Part shown: piece after piece, positions 1-10,812 of the stretch | Position numbering within the stretch: the stretch's first letter is position 1 | Layout: each line of letters starts with the position of its first letter | Assembly: GCA_026315105.1 (NCBI GenBank) | Contig: CM048745.1 | Span: 761,834,506 to 761,898,505, forward strand | Direction: 5' to 3' | Length of the DNA stretch: 64,000 bases | Source of the DNA: Locusta migratoria | Taxonomy: Eukaryota; Arthropoda; Insecta; Orthoptera; Acrididae | Notes under the pieces: model-generated | Seen by the model: the letters and a program-made list of their open reading frames with translations, nothing else | Databases searched by the model: none | What the model was told of the DNA's origin: nothing | Position numbers and translations under genes: made by a program

Positions 1-185
1 GCTCTCACAGATTTGACAGAGATTTTTCACATTTTTCAGCAATGCTGCCAGAATGGCTGCCTGTATGGTTGTTGTCTAAACGAAACCCGTTACAGTAGAC
101 AGTCGACATACGATTCCGTAGCTAGCAAGCACGGTACGAGCAAAGCTAGTGCTGCTGTGCAGAAAACAACGCTCGAGCGGCCTGT

Positions 186-196
186 TGGTCTAGGGG
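186..196 (+). promoter_or_regulatory. tRNA-Pro internal A box (representative)
   Basis: TGGTCTAGGGG, tRNA positions 8-18, fits the polymerase III A box TRGYNNARNNG. The retrotransposon insertion and the two array deletions all break between C12 and G15 of this box. Confidence 0.85.
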
Positions 197-228
197 TATG
201 ATTCCTGCTTTGGGTGCAGGAGGTCCCG

Positions 229-239
229 GGTTCAAATCC
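229..239 (+). promoter_or_regulatory. tRNA-Pro internal B box (representative)
   Basis: GGTTCAAATCC, tRNA positions 51-61, fits the TFIIIC-binding B box. It is retained in the truncated copies 27 and 30 and in the 3' half of copy 40. Confidence 0.85.
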
Positions 240-253
240 CGGACAGGCCCTAC

Positions 254-257
254 TTTT
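254..257 (+). terminator. Pol III terminator of tRNA-Pro (representative)
   Basis: TTTT begins four bases after the last tRNA base (sequence CCC-TAC-TTTT-CGC). I saw the same arrangement after each tRNA-Pro copy inspected. Confidence 0.85.
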
Positions 258-656
258 CGCTCTCGCCGCTTTGGCAGATTTGCTGGTCTCTAAAAGTATC
301 CCACGGTGAAAACACGATGCTTGTCCGGCGCTGCAACAAAGATGCTGCCAACCGAATGACGTGAAACATGTCTGATGGGACACGTTGCATTTGTTTACTT
401 CTTTGTCGACATCATCACCTGCACTGCATGTTCAGCTCACGTCGTTTCCAAAGAGCAGCATGCTCAAAGTACGACTCAGCCTGCCCTCTCGCATTTGGAA
501 AACGTCTTTTTCGCTATTAACACCAGTAGCGAAAGCACGGACACTGGGAGGATGCCCACTTTTCCGTGGCCTGCTATCGCAATTTGCATTACATGATCCT
601 ACCTATAAGTTAATATACATAATCTAAAGAATGACTAGAGTCGCAGCAGCGGCAAT

Positions 657-660
657 AAAA
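657..660 (-). terminator. Pol III terminator of tRNA-Gln (representative)
   Basis: On the minus strand TTTT follows the tRNA 3' end after 10 bases. In units 3, 4, 7, 12, 13, 14, 17, 19, 41, 42 and 48 one substitution leaves only TTT. In units 47, 53 and 54 another breaks the run to TTAT. Confidence 0.8.
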
Positions 661-670
661 GACCAGCGAC

Positions 671-742
671 AGGTTCCACCGAGATTCGAACTCGGATCGC
701 TGGATTCAAAGTCCAGAGTGCTAACCATTACACCATGGAACC
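671..742 (-). tRNA. trnQ-UUG: tRNA-Gln (UUG), copy 1
   Basis: A 72-nt tRNA on the minus strand. The acceptor stem is GGTTCCA with TGGAACC and discriminator T. The anticodon stem CTGGA/TCCAG closes loop CTTTGAA, giving anticodon UUG, which reads glutamine CAA/CAG. The T loop is TTCGAAT. Apart from the acceptor stem it closely matches animal tRNA-Gln as I remember it. A box TGGTGTAATGG lies at 725-735 and the B box AGTTCGAATCT at 682-692. No intron and no CCA. It converges on tRNA-Pro copy 1. This is the array consensus for tRNA-Gln. Confidence 0.96.
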
Positions 743-1235
743 TGACGGCCGTACGGCTTCTGAATAACGGTACTCAGTCTCGTGCAGTACATTACTGACA
801 TCCTTAGTACAATACACTAGAGAATTCTAAGCAAAATTTGCGACAAAATCACGATAAACGAAGTGGCCATATTTGTAGAGCAGATGGAATACTATAGATT
901 CGCTTGCAGCACGAGTCTTCACTTGTTTTTCGTAAAAAAGGTGTTGGTATCTCAGCAAAATAGGATGACATGTCAAAAGGAAGGAAGAAATGTCAGTCTG
1001 CTCACATTACAATATGCAGCGAAGTATGTGTCAAATGGCGACAGTTGTACTTTACGGGAACGCAGTGCTCTCACAGATTTGACAGAGATTTTTCACATTT
1101 TTCAGCAATGCTGCCAGAATGGCTGCCTGTATGGTTGTTGTCTAAACGAAACCCGTTACAGTAGACAGTCGACATACGATTCCGTAGCTAGCAAGCACGG
1201 TACGAGCAAAGCTAGTGCTGCTGTGCAGAAAACAA
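743..1235. other. Spacer between divergent tRNA-Gln and next tRNA-Pro (representative)
   Basis: About 493 bp in each unit, between the 5' ends of the two tRNA genes, so it carries the upstream regions of both. It includes a GCCGTACGGC palindrome next to tRNA-Gln, a 5/6-A length polymorphism, an EcoRI-type GAATTC that some copies change to GAAGTC, and in most copies CGCTCGAGCG touching tRNA-Pro. The frames of 120-134 codons that cross it run into the tRNA-Pro gene and are probably chance. Confidence 0.75.
748..757. promoter_or_regulatory. 10-bp palindrome upstream of tRNA-Gln (representative)
   Basis: GCCGTACGGC is a perfect inverted repeat starting 5 bp upstream of tRNA-Gln. It recurs in nearly every unit; unit 23 has GTCCGG in its place. 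A protein-binding role is only a guess. Confidence 0.35.
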
Positions 1236-1307
1236 CGCCTGTTGGTCTAGGGGTATGATTCCTGCTTTGGGTGCAGGAGGTCCCGGGTTCAAATCCCGGA
1301 CAGGCCC
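1236..1307 (+). tRNA. trnP-UGG: tRNA-Pro (UGG), copy 2, G1 to C
   Basis: A 9-bp deletion just upstream removes the CGCTCGAGCG palindrome and G1. The base now at position 1 is C, which cannot pair with C72. The rest is consensus. Correct 5' processing is uncertain. Confidence 0.85.
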
Positions 1308-1727
1308 TACTTTTCGCTCTCGCCGCTTTGGCAGATTTGCTGGTCTCTAAAAGTATCCCACGGTGAAAACACGATGCTTGTCCGGCGCTGCAACAAAGAT
1401 GCTGCCAACCGAATGACGTGAAACATGTCTGATGGGACACGTTGCATTTGTTTACTTCTTTGTCGACATCATCACCTGCACTGCATGTTCAGCTCACGTC
1501 GTTTCCAAAGAGCAGCATGCTCAAAGTACGACTCAGCCTGCCCTCTCGCATTTGGAAAACGTCTTTTTCGCTATTAACACCAGTAGCGAAAGCACGGACA
1601 CTGGGAGGATGCCCACTTTTCCGTGGCCTGCTATCGCAATTTGCATTACATGATCCTACCTATAAGTTAATATACATAATCTAAAGAATGACTAGAGTCG
1701 CAGCAGCGGCAATAAAAGACCAGCGAC

Positions 1728-1799
1728 AGGTTCCACCGAGATTCGAACTCGGATCGCTGGATTCAAAGTCCAGAGTGCTAACCATTACACCATGGAACC
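1728..1799 (-). tRNA. trnQ-UUG: tRNA-Gln (UUG), copy 2
   Basis: Consensus copy with TTTT terminator. Its unit has the first 5-A, 1,065-bp period. Confidence 0.95.
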
Positions 1800-2291
1800 T
1801 GACGGCCGTACGGCTTCTGAATAACGGTACTCAGTCTCGTGCAGTACATTACTGACATCCTTAGTACAATACACTAGAGAATTCTAAGCAAAATTTGCGA
1901 CAAAATCACGATAAACGAAGTGGCCATATTTGTAGAGCAGATGGAAAACTATAGATTCGCTTGCAGCACGAGTCTTCACTTGTTTTTCGTAAAAAGGTGT
2001 TGGTATCTCAGCAAAATAGGATGACATGTCAAAAGGAAGGAAGAAATGTCAGTCTGCTCACATTACAATATGCAGCGAAGTATGTGTCAAATGGCGACAG
2101 TTGTACTTTACGGGAACGCAGTGCTCTCACAGATTTGACAGAGATTTTTCACATTTTTCAGCAATGCTGCCAGAATGGCTGCCTGTATGGTTGTTGTCTA
2201 AACGAAACCCGTTACAGTAGACAGTCGACATACGATTCCGTAGCTAGCAAGCACGGTACGAGCAAAGCTAGTGCTGCTGTGCAGAAAACAA

Positions 2292-2301
2292 CGCTCGAGC
2301 G
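2292..2301. promoter_or_regulatory. 10-bp palindrome abutting tRNA-Pro (representative)
   Basis: CGCTCGAGCG is a perfect inverted repeat whose last base is G1 of tRNA-Pro, giving one XhoI site per unit. A 9-bp deletion removes it in front of copies 2 and 11, and copy 17 has ATCGAG instead. Function unknown. Confidence 0.35.
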
Positions 2302-2372
2302 GCCTGTTGGTCTAGGGGTATGATTCCTGCTTTGGGTGCAGGAGGTCCCGGGTTCAAATCCCGGACAGGCCC
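2301..2372 (+). tRNA. trnP-UGG: tRNA-Pro (UGG), copy 3
   Basis: Consensus. Two private changes lie in the spacer just downstream (AAGTGTCCC and GGCGTTGC). Confidence 0.95.
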
Positions 2373-2792
2373 TACTTTTCGCTCTCGCCGCTTTGGCAGA
2401 TTTGCTGGTCTCTAAAAGTGTCCCACGGTGAAAACACGATGCTTGTCCGGCGTTGCAACAAAGATGCTGCCAACCGAATGACGTGAAACATGTCTGATGG
2501 GACACGTTGCATTTGTTTACTTCTTTGTCGACATCATCACCTGCACTGCATGTTCAGCTCACGTCGTTTCCAAAGAGCAGCATGCTCAAAGTACGACTCA
2601 GCCTGCCCTCTCGCATTTGGAAAACGTCTTTTTCGCTATTAACACCAGTAGCGAAAGCACGGACACTGGGAGGATGCCCACTTTTCCGTGGCCTGCTATC
2701 GCAATTTGCATTACATGATCCTACCTATAAGTTAATATACATAATCTAAAGAATGACTAGAGTCGCAGCAGCGGCAATGAAAGACCAGCGAC

Positions 2793-2864
2793 AGGTTCCA
2801 CCGAGATTCGAACTCGGATCGCTGGATTCAAAGTCCAGAGTGCTAACCATTACACCATGGAACC
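2793..2864 (-). tRNA. trnQ-UUG: tRNA-Gln (UUG), copy 3
   Basis: Consensus tRNA body, but the terminator run is shortened to TTT (plus-strand AATGAAAG). Confidence 0.93.
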
Positions 2865-3365
2865 TGACGGCCGTACGGCTTCTGAATAACGGTACTCAGT
2901 CTCGTGCAGTACATTACTGACATCCTTAGTACAATACACTAGAGAATTCTAAGCAAAATTTGCGACAAAATCACGATAAACGAAGTGGCCATATTTGTAG
3001 AGCAGATGGAATACTATAGATTCGCTTGCAGCACGAGTCTTCACTTGTTTTTCGTAAAAAGGTGTTGGTATCTCAGCAAAATAGGATGACATGTCAAAAG
3101 GAAGGAAGAAATGTCAGTCTGCTCACATTACAAAATGCAGCGAAGTATGTGTCAAATGGCGACAGTTGTACTTTACGGGAACGCAGTGCTCTCACAGATT
3201 TGACAGAGATTTTTCACATTTTTCAGCAATGCTGCCAGAATGGCTGCCTGTATGGTTGTTGTCTAAACGAAACCCGTTACAGTAGACAGTCGACATACGA
3301 TTCCGTAGCTAGCAAGCACGGTACGAGCAAAGCTAGTGCTGCTGTGCAGAAAACAACGCTCGAGC

Positions 3366-3437
3366 GGCCTGTTGGTCTAGGGGTATGATTCCTGCTTTGG
3401 GTGCAGGAGGTCCCGGGTTCAAATCCCGGACAGGCCC
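3366..3437 (+). tRNA. trnP-UGG: tRNA-Pro (UGG), copy 4
   Basis: Consensus; next copy 1,065 bp on. Confidence 0.95.
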
Positions 3438-3857
3438 TACTTTTCGCTCTCGCCGCTTTGGCAGATTTGCTGGTCTCTAAAAGTATCCCACGGTGAAAAC
3501 ACGATGCTTGTCCGGCGCTGCAACAAAGATGCTGCCAACCGAATGACGTGAAACATGTCTGATGGGACACGTTGCATTTGTTTACTTCTTTGTCGACATC
3601 ATCACCTGCACTGCATGTTCAGCTCACGTCGTTTCCAAAGAGCAGCATGCTCAAAGTACGACTCAGCCTGCCCTCTCGCATTTGGAAAACGTCTTTTTCG
3701 CTATTAACACCAGTAGCGAAAGCACGGACACTGGGAGGATGCCCACTTTTCCGTGGCCTGCTATCGCAATTTGCATTACATGATCCTACCTATAAGTTAA
3801 TATACATAATCTAAAGAATGACTAGAGTCGCAGCAGCGGCAATGAAAGACCAGCGAC

Positions 3858-3929
3858 AGGTTCCACCGAGATTCGAACTCGGATCGCTGGATTCAAAGTC
3901 CAGATTGCTAACCGTTACACCTTTTAACC
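3858..3929 (-). tRNA. Divergent tRNA-Gln (UUG), copy 4, probable pseudogene
   Basis: Five substitutions in the 5' half: C5A and C6A (two A-G mismatches in the acceptor stem), T8A (the near-invariant U8, also the first A-box base), T16C, and C25A (breaks the G10-C25 D-stem pair). Anticodon UUG and T arm are unchanged. The terminator is reduced to TTT. The same variant recurs in copies 7, 9, 17, 19, 41, 42 and 48. I expect poor transcription and folding. Confidence 0.8.
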
Positions 3930-4430
3930 TGACGGCCGTACGGCTTATGAATAACGGTACTCAGTCTCGTGCAGTACATTACTGACATCCTTAGTACAAT
4001 ACACTAGAGAATTCTAAGCAAAATTTGCGACAAAATCACGATAAACGAAGTGGCCATATTTGTAGAGCAGATGGAATACTATAGATTCGCTTGCAGCACG
4101 AGTCTTCACTTGTTTTTCGTAAAAAGGTGTTGGTATCTCAGCAAAATAGGATGACATGTCAAAAGGAAGGAAGAAATGTCAGTCTGCTCACATTACAATA
4201 TGCAGCGAAGTATGTGTCAAATGGCGACAGTTGTACTTTACGGGAACGCAGTGCTCTCACAGATTTGACAGAGATTTTTCACATTTTTCAGCAATGCTGC
4301 CAGAATGGCTGCCTGTATGGTTGTTGTCTAAACGAAACCCGTTACAGTAGACAGTCGACATACGATTCCGTAGCTAGCAAGCACGGTACGAGCAAAGCTA
4401 GTGCTGCTGTGCAGAAAACAACGCTCGAGC

Positions 4431-4502
4431 GGCCTGTTGGTCTAGGGGTATGATTCCTGCTTTGGGTGCAGGAGGTCCCGGGTTCAAATCCCGGACAGGC
4501 CC
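4431..4502 (+). tRNA. trnP-UGG: tRNA-Pro (UGG), copy 5
   Basis: Consensus; next copy 1,065 bp on. Confidence 0.95.
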
Positions 4503-4922
4503 TACTTTTCGCTCTCGCCGCTTTGGCAGATTTGCTGGTCTCTAAAAGTATCCCACGGTGAAAACACGATGCTTGTCCGGCGCTGCAACAAAGATGCTGC
4601 CAACCGAATGACGTGAAACATGTCTGATGGGACACGTTGCATTTGTTTACTTCTTTGTCGACATCATCACCTGCACTGCATGTTCAGCTCACGTCGTTTC
4701 CAAAGAGCAGCATGCTCAAAGTACGACTCAGCCTGCCCTCTCGCATTTGGAAAACGTCTTTTTCGCTATTAACACCAGTAGCGAAAGCACGGACACTGGG
4801 AGGATGCCCACTTTTCCGTGGCCTGCTATCGCAATTTGCATTACATGATCCTACCTATAAGTTAATATACATAATCTAAAGAATGACTAGAGTCGCAGCA
4901 GCGGCAATAAAAGACCAGCGAC

Positions 4923-4994
4923 AGGTTCCACCGAGATTCGAACTCGGATCGCTGGATTCAAAGTCCAGAGTGCTAACCATTACACCATGGAACC
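4923..4994 (-). tRNA. trnQ-UUG: tRNA-Gln (UUG), copy 5
   Basis: Consensus with TTTT terminator. Confidence 0.95.
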
Positions 4995-5495
4995 TGACGG
5001 CCGTACGGCTTCTGAATAACGGTACTCAGTCTCGTGCAGTACATTACTGACATCCTTAGTACAATACACTAGAGAATTCTAAGCAAAATTTGCGACAAAA
5101 TCACGATAAACGAAGTGGCCATATTTGTAGAGCAGATGGAATACTATAGATTCGCTTGCAGCACGAGTCTTCACTTGTTTTTCGTAAAAAGGTGTTGGTA
5201 TCTCAGCAAAATAGGATGACATGTCAAAAGGAAGGAAGAAATGTCAGTCTGCTCACATTACAATATGCAGCGAAGTATGTGTCAAATGGCGACAGTTGTA
5301 CTTTACGGGAACGCAGTGCTCTCACAGATTTGACAGAGATTTTTCACATTTTTCAGCAATGCTGCCAGAATGGCTGCCTGTATGGTTGTTGTCTAAACGA
5401 AACCCGTTACAGTAGACAGTCGACATACGATTCCGTAGCTAGCAAGCACGGTACGAGCAAAGCTAGTGCTGCTGTGCAGAAAACAACGCTCGAGC

Positions 5496-5567
5496 GGCCT
5501 GTTGGTCTAGGGGTATGATTCCTGCTTTGGGTGCAGGAGGTCCCGGGTTCAAATCCCGGACAGGCCC
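5496..5567 (+). tRNA. trnP-UGG: tRNA-Pro (UGG), copy 6
   Basis: Consensus; next copy 1,065 bp on. Confidence 0.95.
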
Positions 5568-5987
5568 TACTTTTCGCTCTCGCCGCTTTGGCAGATTTGC
5601 TGGTCTCTAAAAGTATCCCACGGTGAAAACACGATGCTTGTCCGGCGCTGCAACAAAGATGCTGCCAACCGAATGACGTGAAACATGTCTGATGGGACAC
5701 GTTGCATTTGTTTACTTCTTTGTCGACATCATCACCTGCACTGCATGTTCAGCTCACGTCGTTTCCAAAGAGCAGCATGCTCAAAGTACGACTCAGCCTG
5801 CCCTCTCGCATTTGGAAAACGTCTTTTTCGCTATTAACACCAGTAGCGAAAGCACGGACACTGGGAGGATGCCCACTTTTCCGTGGCCTGCTATCGCAAT
5901 TTGCATTACATGATCCTACCTATAAGTTAATATACATAATCTAAAGAATGACTAGAGTCGCAGCAGCGGCAATAAAAGACCAGCGAC

Positions 5988-6059
5988 AGGTTCCACCGAG
6001 ATTCGAACTCGGATCGCTGGATTCAAAGTCCAGAGTGCTAACCATTACACCATGGAACC
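5988..6059 (-). tRNA. trnQ-UUG: tRNA-Gln (UUG), copy 6
   Basis: Consensus with TTTT terminator. Confidence 0.95.
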
Positions 6060-6560
6060 TGACGGCCGTACGGCTTCTGAATAACGGTACTCAGTCTCGT
6101 GCAGTACATTACTGACATCCTTAGTACAATACACTAGAGAATTCTAAGCAAAATTTGCGACAAAATCACGATAAACGAAGTGGCCATATTTGTAGAGCAG
6201 ATGGAATACTATAGATTCGCTTGCAGCACGAGTCTTCACTTGTTTTTCGTAAAAAGGTGTTGGTATCTCAGCAAAATAGGATGACATGTCAAAAGGAAGG
6301 AAGAAATGTCAGTCTGCTCACATTACAATATGCAGCGAAGTATGTGTCAAATGGCGACAGTTGTACTTTACGGGAACGCAGTGCTCTCACAGATTTGACA
6401 GAGATTTTTCACATTTTTCAGCAATGCTGCCAGAATGGCTGCCTGTATGGTTGTTGTCTAAACGAAACCCGTTACAGTAGACAGTCGACATACGATTCCG
6501 TAGCTAGCAAGCACGGTACGAGCAAAGCTAGTGCTGCTGTGCAGAAAACAACGCTCGAGC

Positions 6561-6632
6561 GGCCTGTTGGTCTAGGGGTATGATTCCTGCTTTGGGTGCA
6601 GGAGGTCCCGGGTTCAAATCCCGGACAGGCCC
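6561..6632 (+). tRNA. trnP-UGG: tRNA-Pro (UGG), copy 7
   Basis: Consensus; next copy 1,065 bp on. Confidence 0.95.
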
Positions 6633-7052
6633 TACTTTTCGCTCTCGCCGCTTTGGCAGATTTGCTGGTCTCTAAAAGTATCCCACGGTGAAAACACGAT
6701 GCTTGTCCGGCGCTGCAACAAAGATGCTGCCAACCGAATGACGTGAAACATGTCTGATGGGACACGTTGCATTTGTTTACTTCTTTGTCGACATCATCAC
6801 CTGCACTGCATGTTCAGCTCACGTCGTTTCCAAAGAGCAGCATGCTCAAAGTACGACTCAGCCTGCCCTCTCGCATTTGGAAAACGTCTTTTTCGCTATT
6901 AACACCAGTAGCGAAAGCACGGACACTGGGAGGATGCCCACTTTTCCGTGGCCTGCTATCGCAATTTGCATTACATGATCCTACCTATAAGTTAATATAC
7001 ATAATCTAAAGAATGACTAGAGTCGCAGCAGCGGCAATGAAAGACCAGCGAC

Positions 7053-7124
7053 AGGTTCCACCGAGATTCGAACTCGGATCGCTGGATTCAAAGTCCAGAT
7101 TGCTAACCGTTACACCTTTTAACC
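7053..7124 (-). tRNA. Divergent tRNA-Gln (UUG), copy 7, probable pseudogene
   Basis: Same five-substitution variant as copy 4, with the TTT terminator. Confidence 0.8.
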
Positions 7125-7625
7125 TGACGGCCGTACGGCTTCTGAATAACGGTACTCAGTCTCGTGCAGTACATTACTGACATCCTTAGTACAATACACT
7201 AGAGAATTCTAAGCAAAATTTGCGACAAAATCACGATAAACGAAGTGGCCATATTTGTAGAGCAGATGGAATACTATAGATTCGCTTGCAGCACGAGTCT
7301 TCACTTGTTTTTCGTAAAAAGGTGTTGGTATCTCAGCAAAATAGGATGACATGTCAAAAGGAAGGAAGAAATGTCAGTCTGCTCACATTACAATATGCAG
7401 CGAAGTATGTGTCAAATGGCGACAGTTGTACTTTACGGGAACGCAGTGCTCTCACAGATTTGACAGAGATTTTTCACATTTTTCAGCAATGCTGCCAGAA
7501 TGGCTGCCTGTATGGTTGTTGTCTAAACGAAACCCGTTACAGTAGACAGTCGACATACGATTCCGTAGCTAGCAAGCACGGTACGAGCAAAGCTAGTGCT
7601 GCTGTGCAGAAAACAACGCTCGAGC

Positions 7626-7697
7626 GGCCTGTTGGTCTAGGGGTATGATTCCTGCTTTGGGTGCAGGAGGTCCCGGGTTCAAATCCCGGACAGGCCC
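7626..7697 (+). tRNA. trnP-UGG: tRNA-Pro (UGG), copy 8
   Basis: Consensus; next copy 1,065 bp on. Confidence 0.95.
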
Positions 7698-8117
7698 TAC
7701 TTTTCGCTCTCGCCGCTTTGGCAGATTTGCTGGTCTCTAAAAGTATCCCACGGTGAAAACACGATGCTTGTCCGGCGCTGCAACAAAGATGCTGCCAACC
7801 GAATGACGTGAAACATGTCTGATGGGACACGTTGCATTTGTTTACTTCTTTGTCGACATCATCACCTGCACTGCATGTTCAGCTCACGTCGTTTCCAAAG
7901 AGCAGCATGCTCAAAGTACGACTCAGCCTGCCCTCTCGCATTTGGAAAACGTCTTTTTCGCTATTAACACCAGTAGCGAAAGCACGGACACTGGGAGGAT
8001 GCCCACTTTTCCGTGGCCTGCTATCGCAATTTGCATTACATGATCCTACCTATAAGTTAATATACATAATCTAAAGAATGACTAGAGTCGCAGCAGCGGC
8101 AATAAAAGACCAGCGAC

Positions 8118-8189
8118 AGGTTCCACCGAGATTCGAACTCGGATCGCTGGATTCAAAGTCCAGAGTGCTAACCATTACACCATGGAACC
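8118..8189 (-). tRNA. trnQ-UUG: tRNA-Gln (UUG), copy 8
   Basis: Consensus with TTTT terminator. Confidence 0.95.
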
Positions 8190-8690
8190 TGACGGCCGTA
8201 CGGCTTCTGAATAACGGTACTCAGTCTCGTGCAGTACATTACTGACATCCTTAGTACAATACACTAGAGAATTCTAAGCAAAATTTGCGACAAAATCACG
8301 ATAAACGAAGTGGCCATATTTGTAGAGCAGATGGAATACTATAGATTCGCTTGCAGCACGAGTCTTCACTTGTTTTTCGTAAAAAGGTGTTGGTATCTCA
8401 GCAAAATAGGATGACATGTCAAAAGGAAGGAAGAAATGTCAGTCTGCTCACATTACAATATGCAGCGAAGTATGTGTCAAATGGCGACAGTTGTACTTTA
8501 CGGGAACGCAGTGCTCTCACAGATTTGACAGAGATTTTTCACATTTTTCAGCAATGCTGCCAGAATGGCTGCCTGTATGGTTGTTGTCTAAACGAAACCC
8601 GTTACAGTAGACAGTCGACATACGATTCCGTAGCTAGCAAGCACGGTACGAGCAAAGCTAGTGCTGCTGTGCAGAAAACAACGCTCGAGC

Positions 8691-8762
8691 GGCCTGTTGG
8701 TCTAGGGGTATGATTCCTGCTTTGGGTGCAGGAGGTCCCGGGTTCAAATCCCGGACAGGCCC
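8691..8762 (+). tRNA. trnP-UGG: tRNA-Pro (UGG), copy 9
   Basis: Consensus; next copy 1,065 bp on. Confidence 0.95.
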
Positions 8763-9182
8763 TACTTTTCGCTCTCGCCGCTTTGGCAGATTTGCTGGTC
8801 TCTAAAAGTATCCCACGGTGAAAACACGATGCTTGTCCGGCGCTGCAACAAAGATGCTGCCAACCGAATGACGTGAAACATGTCTGATGGGACACGTTGC
8901 ATTTGTTTACTTCTTTGTCGACATCATCACCTGCACTGCATGTTCAGCTCACGTCGTTTCCAAAGAGCAGCATGCTCAAAGTACGACTCAGCCTGCCCTC
9001 TCGCATTTGGAAAACGTCTTTTTCGCTATTAACACCAGTAGCGAAAGCACGGACACTGGGAGGATGCCCACTTTTCCGTGGCCTGCTATCGCAATTTGCA
9101 TTACATGATCCTACCTATAAGTTAATATACATAATCTAAAGAATGACTAGAGTCGCAGCAGCGGCAATAAAAGACCAGCGAC

Positions 9183-9254
9183 AGGTTCCACCGAGATTCG
9201 AACTCGGATCGCTGGATTCAAAGTCCAGATTGCTAACCGTTACACCTTTTAACC
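9183..9254 (-). tRNA. Divergent tRNA-Gln (UUG), copy 9, probable pseudogene
   Basis: Five-substitution variant, but the only one with an intact TTTT terminator. It looks like a recombinant between the variant and consensus units. Confidence 0.8.
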
Positions 9255-9755
9255 TGACGGCCGTACGGCTTCTGAATAACGGTACTCAGTCTCGTGCAGT
9301 ACATTACTGACATCCTTAGTACAATACACTAGAGAATTCTAAGCAAAATTTGCGACAAAATCACGATAAACGAAGTGGCCATATTTGTAGAGCAGATGGA
9401 ATACTATAGATTCGCTTGCAGCACGAGTCTTCACTTGTTTTTCGTAAAAAGGTGTTGGTATCTCAGCAAAATAGGATGACATGTCAAAAGGAAGGAAGAA
9501 ATGTCAGTCTGCTCACATTACAATATGCAGCGAAGTATGTGTCAAATGGCGACAGTTGTACTTTACGGGAACGCAGTGCTCTCACAGATTTGACAGAGAT
9601 TTTTCACATTTTTCAGCAATGCTGCCAGAATGGCTGCCTGTATGGTTGTTGTCTAAACGAAACCCGTTACAGTAGACAGTCGACATACGATTCCGTAGCT
9701 AGCAAGCACGGTACGAGCAAAGCTAGTGCTGCTGTGCAGAAAACAACGCTCGAGC

Positions 9756-9827
9756 GGCCTGTTGGTCTAGGGGTATGATTCCTGCTTTGGGTGCAGGAGG
9801 TCCCGGGTTCAAATCCCGGACAGGCCC
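9756..9827 (+). tRNA. trnP-UGG: tRNA-Pro (UGG), copy 10
   Basis: Consensus. The next copy is only 1,057 bp on because of the 9-bp deletion in front of it. Confidence 0.95.
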
Positions 9828-10247
9828 TACTTTTCGCTCTCGCCGCTTTGGCAGATTTGCTGGTCTCTAAAAGTATCCCACGGTGAAAACACGATGCTTG
9901 TCCGGCGCTGCAACAAAGATGCTGCCAACCGAATGACGTGAAACATGTCTGATGGGACACGTTGCATTTGTTTACTTCTTTGTCGACATCATCACCTGCA
10001 CTGCATGTTCAGCTCACGTCGTTTCCAAAGAGCAGCATGCTCAAAGTACGACTCAGCCTGCCCTCTCGCATTTGGAAAACGTCTTTTTCGCTATTAACAC
10101 CAGTAGCGAAAGCACGGACACTGGGAGGATGCCCACTTTTCCGTGGCCTGCTATTGCAATTTGCATTACATGATCCTACCTATAAGTTAATATACATAAT
10201 CTAAAGAATGACTAGAGTCGCAGCAGCGGCAATAAAAGACCAGCGAC

Positions 10248-10319
10248 AGGTTCCACCGAGATTCGAACTCGGATCGCTGGATTCAAAGTCCAGAGTGCTA
10301 ACCATTACACCATGGAACC
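10248..10319 (-). tRNA. trnQ-UUG: tRNA-Gln (UUG), copy 10
   Basis: Consensus with TTTT terminator. The following spacer has private changes (TTCTACCTT, GAACTCAG). Confidence 0.95.
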
Positions 10320-10812
10320 TGACGGCCGTACGGCTTCTGAATAACGGTACTCAGTCTCGTGCAGTACATTACTGACATCCTTAGTACAATACACTAGAGA
10401 ATTCTAAGCAAAATTTGCGACAAAATCACGATAAACGAAGTGGCCATATTTGTAGAGCAGATGGAATACTATAGATTCGCTTGCAGCACGAGTCTTCACT
10501 TGTTTTTCGTAAAAAAGGTGTTGGTATCTCAGCAAAATAGGATGACATGTCAAAAGGAAGGAAGAAATGTCAGTCTGCTCACATTACAATATGCAGCGAA
10601 GTATGTGTCAAATGGCGACAGTTCTACCTTACGGGAACTCAGTGCTCTCACAGATTTGACAGAGATTTTTCACATTTTTCAGCAATGCTGCCAGAATGGC
10701 TGCCTGTATGGTTGTTGTCTAAACGAAACCCGTTACAGTAGACAGTCGACATACGATTCCGTAGCTAGCAAGCACGGTACGAGCAAAGCTAGTGCTGCTG
10801 TGCAGAAAACAA

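Larger units (their letters stand above)
179..250 (+). tRNA. trnP-UGG: tRNA-Pro (UGG), copy 1
   Basis: A 72-nt tRNA that folds as a full cloverleaf. The acceptor stem is GGCCTGT with ACAGGCC and discriminator C. The anticodon stem CCTGC/GCAGG closes loop TTTGGGT, giving anticodon UGG, which reads proline CCA and other CCN codons. The T arm is CCGGG-TTCAAAT-CCCGG. No intron and no encoded CCA, as in eukaryotic nuclear genes. It is transcribed by polymerase III from the internal A and B boxes. This sequence is the array consensus; later entries give only differences. Confidence 0.96.
251..670. other. Spacer between convergent tRNA-Pro and tRNA-Gln (representative)
   Basis: This 420-bp spacer recurs in every full unit. 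It holds the terminators of both genes at its two ends. I see no other RNA gene: no U6-, 5S- or 7SL-like sequence. Short open frames of 73-97 codons cross it on both strands but overlap each other and the tRNA genes, so I do not regard them as coding. Its middle contains the left breakpoint (ACTTTTCCGTGGCC) of the deletion found in copies 26/27 and 29/30. Confidence 0.8.

Noticed and set aside
90..383. Repeated minus-strand frame of 97 codons spanning tRNA-Pro in every unit
   Set aside because: It reads through the tRNA-Pro gene in antisense, has no recognisable domain, and recurs only because the unit recurs. Deletions and substitutions change it freely.
179..1235. tRNA-derived SINE as the array unit
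   Set aside because: Each unit has two complete, oppositely oriented tRNA genes with terminators, no A-tail and no target duplications; units are head to tail without gaps.
1961..2323. Repeated plus-strand frames of 120-134 codons in the Gln-Pro spacer
   Set aside because: The start changes with the 5/6-A run length, and the frame runs into tRNA-Pro where it stops at the D loop. Indels shift the frame among units, so no coding constraint is visible.
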